A DNA stretch of 64,000 nucleotides, taken from the NCBI GenBank assembly GCA_964019165.1, contig OZ025269.1, positions 18,393,687-18,457,686 on the forward strand, in the 5' to 3' direction. Made by a program: the position numbers and the translations under genes. Positions 1-12,200 of this stretch are shown here, piece after piece. The DNA is from Mastigias papua (taxonomy: Eukaryota; Cnidaria; Scyphozoa; Rhizostomeae; Mastigiidae). Each line of letters begins with the position of its first letter. Position 1 is the stretch's first letter. The notes below the pieces were generated by a model. The model was not told the DNA's origin and did no database searches. It worked only from the letters and a program-made list of their open reading frames with translations.

Positions 1-1366
1 TATAGATTATGTTCTTATTTAAAAAGTGAGTATCTTCTTCGACTATGTAATAGGTTTTACTGTACAAACCTAAGCACCTACTTAGTGATCAATAGGATGC
101 TTACAGATATTAAGACATGTTGCCCAATTTATACGGCCAGGGGTTGTGCTAGCCATCTGACTGGGGGAGGGGATATTAACAGACCATGCCCTTTGGTACA
201 GCAGACAATAAAATTTACAACTAAAAGGTTACCAGAACAGCTATGCAAACGGCAATATTATGTAACAATGAATTATGCCTTGCTAGAGGTCTTTTTTTAC
301 GTCATTCGAGGATCTGCGATAGCATCACATAGTTACAAGACAATACCACAAGGAGAATGAGAATACACTGCAACCTCGAGGCTTAACAGAAACACTGTAC
401 ATAAATAAACTACGAGATTTAGCATATGTACCCAATATCATTGCCAGAAGTCATGGAGCACGTACATACATCCATGTTCTAGAGGTTTCCCACATCGTCA
501 ACTTTTTCTGCTCAAATTTCAACCAGAGTACAAAAGCGATCTTGGAGAAAACTGGGGGGGGGCATTTTCCCCAGTCCCCCTCCCTGTGGCGCTGCCTCTG
601 TGCTCGGTAATGCTTAATTGGCAATGCTTAATGCTTAGTAAGCAATTATCTAGACTTCGAATTATCTTGAACCCGTCATAATTTCTACAACCAAGTAACA
701 GGTTTTACTGTACAGTAGTCCCATAAGAACTTGCTAGGTTTCCTTCAGATGTCAAGGAAAGCAAAGATACCTGGGTTTCATCTTACAGCTGTATATACTA
801 ACTTGATGAACTTTTGTACCTTTCTCTGTTGGGAAGAGATTATAAGTGACACGGCCTTGGTTTGCACGGTGGTTGGAATTCTAAATCATCATCTTGTACT
901 GCGGGGATCATTCCATCGATTTTGTGCATGTCTTATGCTGATAGCTACAGAGACAGCGACATGGCAGGACGCAGTGCTGCTTCCCAACTCCCTTAACCTC
1001 TATTCCAGCTATAAAAAGGATGCCGAAGGAACGGGCAACCTATAGCCTCATGGCGTGCAAATGTTGTTATTTATTAACTCGCAGGAATATAACAATGCAA
1101 AGGAAATATATTTGACTGTTAGCTCCGAAAGCCTGCAGGGATTTTTCTTCGACTTGCCTACAGATGAATATTTCAGGTCTTTAAAATTTGAAAATTTAGA
1201 AATGAAGTACGGTTCGTATGAGAATGCTACAACTTATTCCTTCAAATTCTGGTCAAAGGATCTCAAGAGCCATTTTAAAGACATTCCCAGCTTAGGGTGC
1301 AGTCATTAGGTATTGTGGAGACCGGGGCGGAGGGGACTTAGCTGAGTTCTGAAATTATGATGCATG
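1..1366. other. Stretch with no supported gene
   Basis: Three open frames of 84-104 codons lie here (85-360, 731-1045, 1055-1309, all plus). None shows a recognisable domain, and I could not place good splice sites that join them to the acidic exon at 2090. One of them could still be an upstream exon of that gene. A G-run and C-run region lies near 553-590. Confidence 0.4.
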
Positions 1367-1521
1367 TTGGTACTGGAAAATTTTACTATAGCTCAGAAAA
1401 GCGGGAACATTCTTTAAGAATACTGAAAAGCGTTTCTCGCCCGAAGAAAGAAAGAAAAGCTTTTCAATTTGCTAGAATGTTCCCGCTTTTTCGAGTTATA
1501 TTGAAGTTCTGTAGTACCAAT
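1367..1521. mobile_element. Foldback element (MITE-like inverted repeat)
   Basis: Two arms of about 47 bases (1367-1413 and 1474-1521) are imperfect reverse complements. The inner 19 bases, ending AAGCGGGAACATTCT, match perfectly. The 60-base loop is purine-rich. The outer arm half carries TTGGTACT on both sides. A fragment of the same arm recurs at 33913-33972, so this is a dispersed element and not a chance hairpin. No transposase is visible. I did not find a convincing target duplication, so the outer ends are approximate. Confidence 0.65.
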
Positions 1522-2089
1522 AGGCTATTCCCGTAAAATTTTTGGAAAAGCTTCAGATGTATAGTGCCAGGTTCCTAAGGACATCCAAATATTATTGATG
1601 TGTGTAACAATTTGAACCATTGCATTAAATCCTATTTCAATAGCCGGGGTATCAAAATATTTCAAGTCCTTAGAATAGGATCCACATTATCTTTGCATGT
1701 TTTGCTGGGGGACAAAATTTTGGAGCTTGTTTTTCATTTGCTTCCACCCCTCCCCTGATATTTAATGACTGCTGATTTATGTCCAGCTTCGGTGCTTTCC
1801 AGTTGCTAACTACTGACAACTGGTGGTAAGTTTTGATTGGGGAGAAACTCCTAATGATCAATGCCGATAGGAGGATAATTTCTTGTTCAAAGGAGCTCAA
1901 CTTATACTCTGAAGGGGAACTGCCTTGAAAGTTGAGGGGAAAACTAGAGAAACTTGAATACCTCGTTGCAAATGCTAGCAGATGTTTTAAGATTTTTTTA
2001 CAATGGCAATGTTTTAAGACTCATTTAGCCAATAATGACTGTATGTATCTGCAAGTTGCCGATGCTAATTGTATCTCTTTTCATCGTAG
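1522..2089. other. Non-coding, probable intron sequence
   Basis: No coding pattern is seen. It ends in a pyrimidine-rich tract and TAG at 2087-2089, read as the acceptor of the acidic exon that follows, so at least its right part is probably intron on the plus strand. Confidence 0.4.
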
Positions 2090-2322
2090 GCCAAAAGTCT
2101 ACTCGAAAAACAAAACGAAAATCCTCTCGGCTACAGACTCGGGAAAAGAAATCCGTCCTAGCCGGTGACAGCGATGATGATGGCGAAGAAAATGATTATG
2201 ATTATGATGATAGCTTTATCGACGATGATGATGATGATGATGAAGATTTCCAAAGTGAATCTTCCTCCAGTTACCAAGATGATGATGATGATGAAAATTG
2301 GTCACCAGATGATTTGGGGTAG
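2090..2322 (+). CDS. Probable last exon of an unidentified gene with basic-acidic C-terminal tail
   Basis: The open frame starts after a good acceptor (pyrimidine tract then TCATCGTAG, AG at 2088-2089) and ends at TAG 2320-2322. The exon enters in phase 1 (two bases GC complete a codon). About 77 residues are encoded. A Lys/Arg/Ser-rich stretch (STRKTKRKSSRLQTREKK) is followed by a run dominated by Asp/Glu with a DDSFIDDDD motif and a second Asp block, ending ENWSPDDLG. Acidic tails with an SFID-type motif occur in several nuclear and histone-chaperone-like proteins, but this is not enough to name the gene. The GAT codon run could be partly microsatellite, although GAC, GAA, TAT and AGC codons break it up. 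The rest of the gene should lie upstream, in part or wholly outside the window. AATAAA near 2486 could serve as poly(A) signal. Confidence 0.5.
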
Positions 2323-2869
2323 AAGTAATGTCTATAAGTTAATGTAATATACAGGCCTTACAAATAACTTCATCCTTCATTCATTGATTTCATTCATTTA
2401 TCAGCATTTACAGACGATACACCTTACAGAAAAACTAGTTTAAAGAAAACTAGTGACAATGAATAGAGCGTATAACAAAGTAATAACAAATAAAATCGTG
2501 TAATAATTTGCGGTAAGGTGTTACTACAATTGAATGTATATATTGACACTTTGTACTTTCTTTGCATTCATCAACCAATGAGTTCCTCGCATAGTTTCAT
2601 TTTTTCTGGAAGAATTTGGCAAAGGCCTACAGCTGAACTATTTTCCATTACCTTGCCAATCAAAACACACATTGTTTTGGACTTGCAGCTGTTGTCTAGT
2701 TTTGAATTGAAATAACTTACTGTTTATTTCTTTGTTTAAATTTGCAGATGGAGAACATGGGTTTGCGGTAGGAGTGTAGTGGAAGTGAATGCTAACATTT
2801 GCGTTACCATCCAAGTATGTTCGTTAGCGCAAAAAATTATCTACCCAAATGCATGAATTTACGGAAACA
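2323..2869. other. 3' flank of the acidic exon, no other gene seen
   Basis: AT-rich sequence with CATTCATT runs near 2385 and an AATAAA near 2486 that would fit a short 3' UTR of the exon ending at 2322. The 65-codon frame at 2518-2715 has no recognisable content. Confidence 0.4.
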
Positions 2870-2965
2870 CATATGAAGGATACCAACTATAGTCTTTACT
2901 GCATATGAAAGATACCAACCATAGTCTTTACTGCATATGAAAGATACCAACCACAGTCTTTGTCG
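2870..2965. repeat. Minisatellite, 32-bp unit, 3 copies
   Basis: Units start with CATATGAA at 2870, 2902 and 2934, period 32. The body reads like AAGATACCAACCATAGTC. The first two copies are almost identical and the third diverges at its end. Confidence 0.85.
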
Positions 2966-3604
2966 CAGTGTTTTCACTGAAAGCGAAATTTCTTCCAATT
3001 TATGCTCTTGAATTGCTTTTATGTTCTGCCAAGCGCGTTAGGCCAACGCTCTCCAACTTTACACACATCCATCGCATTGCACACAGTTCACTGCTACACT
3101 GAGATGTAGCTGGCTGCTACCTGTTTTTTGGATTTCTAGACCTTTGAGAACGAAGATTGTGAGACACAGGTCAATTTTCAAACAGCCCAACAATACTAGA
3201 AGCAATGAGAGAACACTGAAATATGACAAAGAGCGTCCCTCTGGGGCTTTGTTCTCACCTTCTGAGCTTTTTATCTCCCCAGTGAATATAGCTAGGTGTT
3301 GTTGAAAATTCTCTTAGTCCTAGAAAGGCGAGTCTATACCAACATTGCAAACTATCATGTGGTCGAAAAGTATTAGCACGAACTTGATCATGTCATGATA
3401 CAGTTGTAGCAAGTAACGATATTCGTTAATAGTCATTGATACTGCAAATATTTGTGCAATCTATTGGAGATACCTAATCCTTCAGTACCATTGAGTTGTA
3501 GGGGTGTGTTATACTATAATGAGCAGAAGACTTTTTCAGATGTTGAACTATGAATTTTCGAGGGCAGGGGCCTAATGCCCAAATTTTAGGGCACAATAGT
3601 GTTA
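2966..3604. other. Intergenic, nothing recognised
   Basis: No domain-bearing frame, repeat family member or RNA gene was seen. Confidence 0.4.
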
Positions 3605-3925
3605 GCACGTTAGCAAGTGTAATTTTGGCTGCATTTTAGTTCCAAAAGTTTTTTAACAGTTTTTTGAGTCAGTAAAAAACAGTGCTGTGATAAGAAACCA
3701 AAAGGGAAAACATCGTCTTTTGTAGTGCACATAAGGCGTAGCACATAAAACATACTGTAATGGAAAGTTGTTAAATCTGTCGAGGAAAAAGGGGTTTATG
3801 AAACTGTGAGAGGTAGCACAGAATGTTCTAGAGCTATTTAACTCTTTCATTAGAGTGCCAAAAGTTTCTTAAATTTTAGCGTGTCTAGTACTGGGTTTCT
3901 TATAAATGTGTTTCTAAGTCTTCCT
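3605..3925. mobile_element. MITE family A, partial copy
   Basis: Shares its order of blocks with the copies at 17502-17760 and 52202-52592: a TTTTAGTCC-like block, CATCGTCTTTTGTAGTG, CACATAAAACATACTG, GAGGAAAAA, AACTGTGA, TAGCACAGA, then GTGTCTAGTACTGGGTTTCTTATAAA at the right end. The left terminus is missing or decayed. No coding capacity. The boundaries are set by where similarity to the other copies fades. Confidence 0.7.
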
Positions 3926-6632
3926 AGAAAGTAAATTGCGGGAGGACCTTAAAGATTCATTGGTGAGAGGAAATTCAAAATCTGATCTAGTCGATAAAAC
4001 AGTATCTAATTTCGCAACGATAGATTTACACAGTTTCCTTTTGCACTTAACACCAGTTCATATTCTCCTATATTCATAGATTTGACCATAAATCCTAGGA
4101 CTTGAGCAAATATATCTGATTCATAGAAAATAACCTCGCTATTTGTTAGACTGTTGACTTGTGTGTTTCAATTTGTCATTATAATAACCACAGTTATAGT
4201 CTGCATCAGGGTTTATAGCTTGTAACAATTGGTCCGAACTATACAAGTGACAGGATAGGTCAAAGGTAGAAACCAATTATGCCAATTCTGCCCGTTGTGT
4301 TTGACGAGTGCTTACAGCTTTTATAACAAACACAGTCCAAGTCTGTCATATACATTGGAAAGTACTGAAGAGCTGAGAGTTTGTTCATAAAAGCTTCATT
4401 TGCGTGGTTTGCTACTCTTGGCTGATTTCAACAGAATTCAGTCCCCTCTATAGCTTTAACTTGTCCGTCCACATATACACAGGGCATTGAGTGAGTTAAT
4501 GTTTGTGACAAGGCACGTTAGCTTCTCTTGAGAGCACCTCTATGTGAGTGGTTGGTCGATTTTAACTCAAACGCATAAATATTTTAGTTGCAAAAGTCGC
4601 AGAGAATAAACTCTGAACATTCTGACGAATAAATTAAGGAACATGAATGACTGAACCAATGGGTCATTCACATCTCTATTTTATTAAGAGCAGATACATA
4701 GCAGAAAAAATCTTCCTAGGACTGTGAAGATCAAAGCTTCTAGGATTGAGACGATCTAAGTGGCACACCAAACACATGGAGGATATATGCAAAACATCTG
4801 GATCGAAAAGTTGATGAAGTCGATGACATTGGATATATCAAAATGCAGCTATGAGTAGAAAAGCTACAAAATAAAGTCTCATGTCATTGTAAATTACTTC
4901 GTATAGATACAATCTCGGTCTACGTATGTTACAGGCAAACTAACAGATCTGTACATATAACACTAAAACGAAGCTTCGAGAAACTTTGGCTTTATGCAAA
5001 TTAACACGAATAAAGTAAAATTTAGGATTACTGATAGCTGAACCTCACATTATGAAAAGCAACGCTAAACATAGAGGGAAGAGGAAATTGCTTCAAGATG
5101 AAAGCTGGCTGTATATAGTTTGATAAAATGCTGATTATCCCATCAAAATTGTGCTAGCTCAACTTCTTTAACGCCAAACATGCAAGCATGCTATCATACA
5201 TAATTTCATAGGCACCCTCACAAAGCTCCGCGAGAATTTAGTATATTGTCAATGAGCATGCTCTGTATTGTACCTATGTTTAATATCTTAACATTATGAT
5301 GCACATTTCTGCTGTTTCGTTAATTTTTGATAACAACAATTATCATCATGGGTGTGCCGAAGTAGGGAGAGAGTGGCGTATCGCACCCCCCCCCACCTGT
5401 GAGGAAGCTGTAAGTAATTTTTTGGCCCGTTGGTGAAAGTCGGCATAACCACTATGCTTGTCAGTAATTTTAATGTCTTCTTGGTAGTTATATTGCTCTG
5501 TTCTCTGTAAATTTCCTCTGTTCCACCCTTCACCCACTCAAAAGTCCTTGGGCACGCCACTGACTGTGAATCTTTGATGCTTTTTATCGTTGCAGAAATA
5601 TCAGCCTTCCTTAACAAAGTTTGGCCAACAGATACCTATTGGCACTGTCCAGGAATATGCGATGCCTAGTCGTATGTACCTTCAGTGATTGCTGGCATTA
5701 TCTCTGTGTGTTCAAATAACTAGCTAGAATTCGGTGCACAATACAAACAGTTCAAACCATTCGGAAGCTCTAGGAAATTGTGCGGTAATCAAATAGTTAA
5801 ACTCATTTCGATACATCCTTCATTCCTGTACGATGATGCAGTTACTGAACGATTCCCCTGTCCAGCCACGGTCTCGCCGTCCTTGCAAACGAGATTAAGC
5901 AGCAATGGGAATGTGCGCCAAAAAGTTGGTTTTACCTTCGAAACATTACATTTCAAATTTTAATAACTTAATCGATAAAGTAAATAGATTAGTCTTAAGT
6001 ATTTTACTGCCTAATGTACCTAGGAATTATCAAGCAAAACTCACATTTGTGTGTAAAGGCAAGCGTGCGTGCGTATATATATATATATATATATACACAC
6101 TTGAAATGAGTTCTGGGAAGGCTTTTCAGCAAAAGTCATGTAATGTCTAAGGTCCCACTGAAGTCAGCAATCTCAAATGCTTCCTGGCTCTAATCTTAAC
6201 GACCTCCAGTAACATTGAGTTCAATTTCAGAAGGATACTAGGGTTAATGCCTTATATGGCAACTGAGTCCACCCAGTCAACTAGTATGTGTAGTCTAAAA
6301 AATTATATATATCTACAATACCATCTCATTTACATGCGAGTTCCATGGATCTCTCTAAATGCTTATGTATCTTGAATTCATTGATTCCTGGCTGCTACGA
6401 TTCTGTTTAATTAACATGCAAAAAGTATTTTGTCTATTGACAGGTTCTTTCTTTATCGATTTTTTTCCGAGGTGGCTCTTTTCATTGCCATAATCTTCAA
6501 TTACGAAGCGTCACCTTTATCTGGCAGGCTTTGGGATACCTTGGACGCGCAAGGAGACAGATCTACCAGCTGCCAAACGAATCCGGGTGATCTGTTGGTA
6601 GATACGTAGCTGCTGCACTTTCAAAGTCGATA
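3926..6632. other. Intergenic, possibly with 3' UTR of the BMP-like gene at its right end
   Basis: No gene is supported. It holds a short (TA)n run at about 6074-6096 and a C-run near 5387. The part just left of 6633 would be 3' UTR of the minus-strand BMP-like gene, but I could not settle on a poly(A) site. Confidence 0.4.
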
Positions 6633-7507
6633 TTATCTACAACCACATCCTTCGACGACAATATCTGAATATGCTTTCATCACGATTTGATTGTTGGGAT
6701 CAATATACAGAAAACCTTGGTCTCCCAGAGACGTAGGTACGCAACAGGGTGGCGGAACGAGCATCGGATCAAAGCTGTTAACTTGGTTTTGAATAACAGC
6801 ATGGTTTGTTGTGTTCATATGCGGACCAAGTGGCTTCGGACACGTCCCCTGGCAGAAATACATGTCAAACCCCATTGGTGATATGATTTGCTTACTCCAA
6901 TTAATTCTCTGAAAGTCCAAATAGAAACTTCGCCTCCGGCACATCTCCACCTTGGCTTTCTCGTGCATTTTTCTTGCACGATATTTACTGCCAAAGCGAC
7001 CACTTCGGTGACTTACACGATCCCCAGAACGGTCTCCACGGTTATTTATCGAGTTGCGCACGGATCTACGCTCACGTCTCATACTCGCCTCTCTACTTTC
7101 TATAACCAGGAATGGCCTCTTGTGCTCCCATTCTCTCGTAGATAATTTTGCTGATTTTTGATCGACGACAATTCCAACTTGCTCAAGTGGTAGCCGCTCA
7201 TTCACCTTCAGCAGAAATCCACTTGATTTCATTGGAGCTTTAAGCCATTCTTGCACGATCCTTGTTACATCAAACTTCTCCCAATTCGATGATGTCGTGT
7301 TTATGTGTCTTTCCTTCACAAGGGATCTGCGAATCCTCGATGATGAGGCCTTCTGCCAATGAGCATAGAGTCCAGTTTTTATGGTCTTGTCTTCTGTACC
7401 CTTCCGTCTTTTGAACAAGTGTAATTCTGCCTTGCGAACTGTTTCTCTTGCTGGTACATCGCGAATGTTGAATAGCATTGCTTCTTTCATATGATGAGAA
7501 GCAGTTC
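6633..7507 (-). CDS. BMP/GDF-type TGF-beta ligand, coding exon 2 (prodomain end and mature domain)
   Basis: Joined to 9204-8895 this gives a 394-residue secreted BMP/GDF-type precursor. The acceptor is TTTTCCTTTTAG, with the exon starting at 7507 in phase 1, which matches the donor at 8895; the joined frame reads HHEGTASHHMKEAMLF. The exon holds the second half of the prodomain (LFNIRDVP, KAELHLFKRR, DVTRIVQEWL and GFLLKV are typical BMP landmarks), an RSVR furin-type site, and a 140-residue mature chain. The cystine-knot domain (residues 293-394) has all seven cysteines in order: CRRR, YFCQGTC, PPCCVPT, EGCGCR. The fourth, interchain cysteine is kept, so a disulfide dimer is expected. N-glycosylation sequons lie in the prodomain (NTTS) and in the knuckle (NTTN). 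The exact paralogue (BMP2/4, ADMP, GDF5-like or other) cannot be settled without a tree. Oddities: the second wrist tryptophan is replaced by Gln, and the mature N-terminus carries RGD. Confidence 0.95.
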
Positions 7508-8894
7508 CTAAAAGGAAAATAACCCTTGACTCTTTCCATTGAAGATAGTTTATGCCTACTATTAGCCAAAAAGGAGTGGCAACCAGTTAATCTGTTTGCT
7601 TTTCACGTTGGAGAGAAGAGACTGATGCAAAAGCACAACACTGCCTTCAGATAAATGTTCTAGGCTAAGCTCATAAATAAATAAAGGAATGACTGAATTA
7701 CTGGATGAATGAATGAAAGAATGAATGAATGAAGGAATGAATGGATGGGTGAATGGATGGATGGATGAATAAGGTAGAGAAAAATTAGTCAATTACTCTC
7801 AAAAAGCGATATCTATCTATCCAAGATTTGACAAATCGCAAGGATACAGGCGGATAGGGCTAACGTTAATGACTGGCAACATAACTACAATTCCATTGAC
7901 TTAACCTTTCAGATACACACGTGGAGAAATCATTCTTTCGTATACCCTCTCTTGTTGTCTTTTGGTACAACCTATTCACTGTTTCTTTCTGAGTGTAAGA
8001 GTCTGTTCGTAGAGTAAGGAGCGAGAACTTCAAACACTCAAAAAATGTATTGTTAAGTTGTATTTCATACTTCCAGGCTAAGAAGGTTAAGAGTTTTGCC
8101 AACTATTGGATATCTATGACGTAATTGTGGAAATGTCCTAGTGAGATTTGCAAACCAACACGCCATAAAGGGGCCATAAAGTCAGGAAGTTGAATAATCT
8201 ACCAAAACATTAGTCCAAACTGAACAGAAATCTATCAAACTCGGCGCTCTCTTAGAAACAATTCTGAAGATCCTCCTCGCCAACGCTGCGTTCACAGACG
8301 AGTAATTTCCCATATTCCTGAACAGAAATCAATATACCATGAGTTTGTTTTAAAGGACTCCATAGCTCCTTGGCGAAGACTGCATCTAGTGGTATACACT
8401 TGTACCTAGCTTGACATCGCTATCTATTGTCTCTTTAGAAAATAGCCTTTCAAAGGGTGTCATCTCACATGATACTTTCTAGACAGCAAAGATACCTTCA
8501 GCAAATCATGAGAACATTAGGAGCAGTTCTTTGACATGATATTGCTTTAACAAATGTTTCCCAGCACCCTGCTCATCTGCAACAAACGTCTGTTAGAAAA
8601 CAACAGTCTGCTAACCAGTCAGTTGTCCATACATTCATTTCTTACTCTATTACTAAGTCTTCGGTCTGGTTTCCATTTAATTCATGTGTTTCATAGCTAT
8701 ATCACTTAAGTATCTCTTCTCTCATCCACATCTCTCTGTGACTATTATACTAAAACATGATGAACTAACTCATAAGATTGCACCCTGCCTACTTCAGCAC
8801 ACAGTATTTTTGAGCAAATATCTAACCTAGAGGAGCTACCGTATTTCCCAATATTTAACAATTAGAAATGAAGATTAATACCAAGGCAACTTAC
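7508..8894 (-). other. Intron of the BMP-like gene
   Basis: A phase-1 GT-AG intron of 1387 bases. The donor reads G|GTAAGT (GT at 8894-8893) and the acceptor reads TTTTAG (AG at 7509-7508). It contains a degenerate tetranucleotide array at about 7676-7776. No other gene is seen inside. Confidence 0.85.
7676..7776. repeat. Degenerate GAAT/GGAT tetranucleotide array
   Basis: Repeated GAAT and GGAT motifs with interruptions, inside the BMP-like gene intron. The translated minus-strand product (HPFTHPFIP, FIHSFIH) is an artefact of the repeat. Confidence 0.8.
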
Positions 8895-9204
8895 CCTCAT
8901 GATGTATGATTCTTACAACGTTGGCGAGTTTGTCTGTATCGTCGTGAACTTCACCGTTCCATTTGCGATACATAGTCCACATGTGATCAGGAACGCGCAG
9001 AGTCTTGCGAGGATTCGCTTTCCTTTTGAAACCAAATAGCTTCAACAATTGCTGCTCCACCATCTGCATGATTTTGCGATCTTGATACGGTTTTGGCATC
9101 CAGCTTTTTACGGCGTCCAGCTCCTCGTCAGCACGTGAGTTTCGAACGAGGAAAACACTGCAGATCAATACGACCAAGAGACTATTTGCGTAGCTCAGGT
9201 CCAT
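8895..9204 (-). CDS. BMP/GDF-type TGF-beta ligand, coding exon 1 (signal peptide and start of prodomain)
   Basis: The start ATG at 9204 gives a signal peptide (hydrophobic core SLLVVLICSVFLV, likely cut after NSRA), followed by the prodomain alpha-1 region. Typical BMP landmarks are MVEQQLLKLFGFKRK, a basic/Pro patch, VPDHMWTMYRKW and VVRIIHHEG. The frame runs on past the donor to a stop, but GAGG|GTAAGT at 8895/8894 is a near-consensus splice site and leaves phase 1, which fits exon 2. This two-coding-exon layout with a break just after the HHEG motif is usual in BMP-type genes. Pro- and mature regions are expected to act extracellularly through Ser/Thr kinase receptors and SMADs. No upstream coding exon is needed. 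Confidence 0.93.
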
Positions 9205-12200
9205 CCTCTTGCCCTGTTCGCTAGAATATTAGACAGATGTTGGTAAGCTTCACGGACTTAAATGAATAGGGTTAGTATGAACTGATCAATTCATGAGAAA
9301 TTCGACTTAATCTTCACTAAAAGCAAGTGCAAACATGAAGGCCACAGTGAAATCAGACATTGAACGAGGTCAAAATTGGATAATCACATGCATTACACGT
9401 AAGTTAAAAAAAGCTGTGTGTAACCCCCTCTGTATGTTTCTCCACATCTCCTTCATTCATATCATGTCCTTCTCCATTCTATCAGTTCTTAAGTACACAC
9501 TTTCACTGCTGATTACCTGCCCCCTTGTTTTGCATTGTGCTTATCAATCGATTCTTCTTCAGAAATTAATCTAACCTAACTACAACCGCAAATTTAATTC
9601 ATTCTAAATTCATTCGATCTTTATCCAAAATTCTACAGAAACTCAGCAATTACATGTTCGTTTTCTAATCTAAAACCCAGCGTTAACGAAAGTCATGGGC
9701 CTGTTGTGCCTCTTTGAACATACTCTTATTATACGCTGATTTCTCCTTACTGCCTTGAATTTCAAAATACCTCGTCTAGGATTGATCCTAAATGTGTCTA
9801 AAGACATTGTGTCTAAAGACAAGAGTCTAAAGACCAAACAGGGAAGAGTATTTTAAGACGTACCAGCTAAAATGAAACGAGGGAAAGACCTCACAACTGT
9901 CTGCTAAATATAGATAAGGTAAAACTGTCTTAAATGGTATATGAAAGTTTTCTATTTGCAATCCTAAGTTTGCAGTAAGCCGGGCTTCTTTCATATTGTA
10001 CGAAAGTAAAAACCTTTCGGTATGAGAGTACACGTTATAGCCTATTGTATAGGAAAACACAAAAAATATTAGATATATACAGATCCTCAAAGGTACACAA
10101 AGACGAATGGATTGTGGAAAATTGGTAAATGAGTTCGAGTAGTAGGAATTTTCGAGTCAAATCATAAAACTAATTACTAATTATCATTGCAATGTGCATT
10201 TCGCAATGGAATCACAAAATCTTCAATAACCCCACACATGTCACCAATTTCAATTTTCTTGTCTTTCTGCATGCTTCCTAGCATATCTGTGCATACAGAA
10301 CAGAGACGTGTGGTAAGAGGAAAAAGCATTCAACGTCCATGAAATCTACCAAACTCTTTAGACAAAATTTTGATGCTCCCCATTTCTTCCTACTCCAAAC
10401 TTCTTGTGTAAGACAACACCGCTACCCATGGCAGTAGAGGGAGAAGACATAGTCTTTTATTATGAAAGTAGAGTGATTGACTACTGGTAATAGGATGCTT
10501 AATCACGGTTAATTGCTGAGAGTACAGGCCATATCTTGTCTCGCAGAGCACTGCAGGTCTCTGTTCAACAATTTGCGCAGATTGTCCTACTGCTACTGCC
10601 ATATGTGATAACTTAGCTTTATAGCCTCGGGATATAAAGCTTATTATCGTGCAGAATGCTCAATTGGAGGGTCTTAAATAACTATTCGAAAAAATTTGTG
10701 ACAAACCAGTTGTTTCTATACGACTTCCAAACGACGAAGAATCTATGTACTCGTCTTTGAAATTCATTAGTGTTTGACGGATATCATGAAATCCCGTATA
10801 ACCCATTCCTATTCTAAGCCAATCAGTACAGCCATTACGCCTTCACTGGAGGTAATGCCCCACACAACGAAGGAAAAATCTGCACAGTTGTTTCTCTAAC
10901 TAACTAAACATGCTTTGAACTAAATCTCCTATGAATCTCTCAAAGCTAACTCTCACTGTTCAAGGGCTATTAAATTTCTATTATGGCTAATTGCAGGTGA
11001 ATGCCCACTAGATTTCTCGGCCATAGCTATCTGCTTAAATTTAAGTAGACTACTGCTTGATATGTGTGCACATGTGTATGTATTTGTGTGTTGTTGGCTT
11101 TTGAAATCTATTGCCATATTTGATTTAAACGAATTCATTTGGTTTTCGGGTTTAGCAAGCCTTAGTCTGTTAAGTAAGCCAGCCATATGAGAACGTTTCG
11201 CAAAATGGGCAGGGTTTATGAATGTCTCAAACGATAGCGCTCGGAATTTAACAGGGTTTTACTAAGTATCCATGAGATCTGCATTGGATGAATGCCTATT
11301 TACCGAGAATCCTTGTTAAGTCCAAGCCAATTAAATTCAAAAATGTGGTCAATACGATAAGAAATAAGCATGCACTTGTGTGTTTAGTATGAGGCTATCT
11401 GCTTGGATTTCATTACATAGCCAGCGCTCTGGGGATTACCACTGCTAAAAGTACCCTTTTGCAAAATAATCCTGAAAACATACTTTACCTCACAACGAAA
11501 TTGATATATCAGCTAATTTTGTGCGCAAAACCGGATTCATTAAACGTACATAGAACGATGTCTTTTAACGTCGACACAAAATTTACAGTTCAGAACTCTG
11601 TGTGCAGTTCTAGAGAGATATCTGTGCAGATTATATTGTACATCTGCTAAGGAAGATTCTCTTTGACAGGAAGTGTTATATACACACTTCTATTTCCTAA
11701 AAGCATGGCAACAGCACATGCATTAGCCGAGAGCACAATGTGCATTTCTAAATTTTCCTTAAAGAAGCTCTGATATAGAGTAGATACAATGCACGCCTTA
11801 ACCAAATTGATTACATGCCATTTCCCAAATTGCGGTGCTCCTACTAGCCAGGATTCAATACATGACCGTCAAGGATGTATCATTGATACCAAGGCCATCC
11901 TTGTAAAGTCCTCATCGTTTGCTCGGCGTAGTATTCCCTATCTGCTGATACGAACAGGTCACAATGTAATACGATGTAAGAATTGCACGTCGATTGACGA
12001 GAATTTCAAGGGTATTGCAGTCATCAGTTCACTTACAAATCTGCTATAGCCACAACGGCCCAATGTAAAACCAGACACCCTCCTAGCAAACACGTGTCAA
12101 ACTAAGGGTAAAAATTACATTTTAACCGCAATAGTTGTTAGAACTAGTAGCCAAACATCTCATAATATCGAAAATTTCTTACTAAGGTGATGATGATGAC

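Noticed and set aside
731..1309. Two plus-strand frames (731-1045 and 1055-1309) as genes or exons of the acidic-tail gene
   Set aside because: No recognisable domains, and no matching donor/acceptor phases that I could defend.
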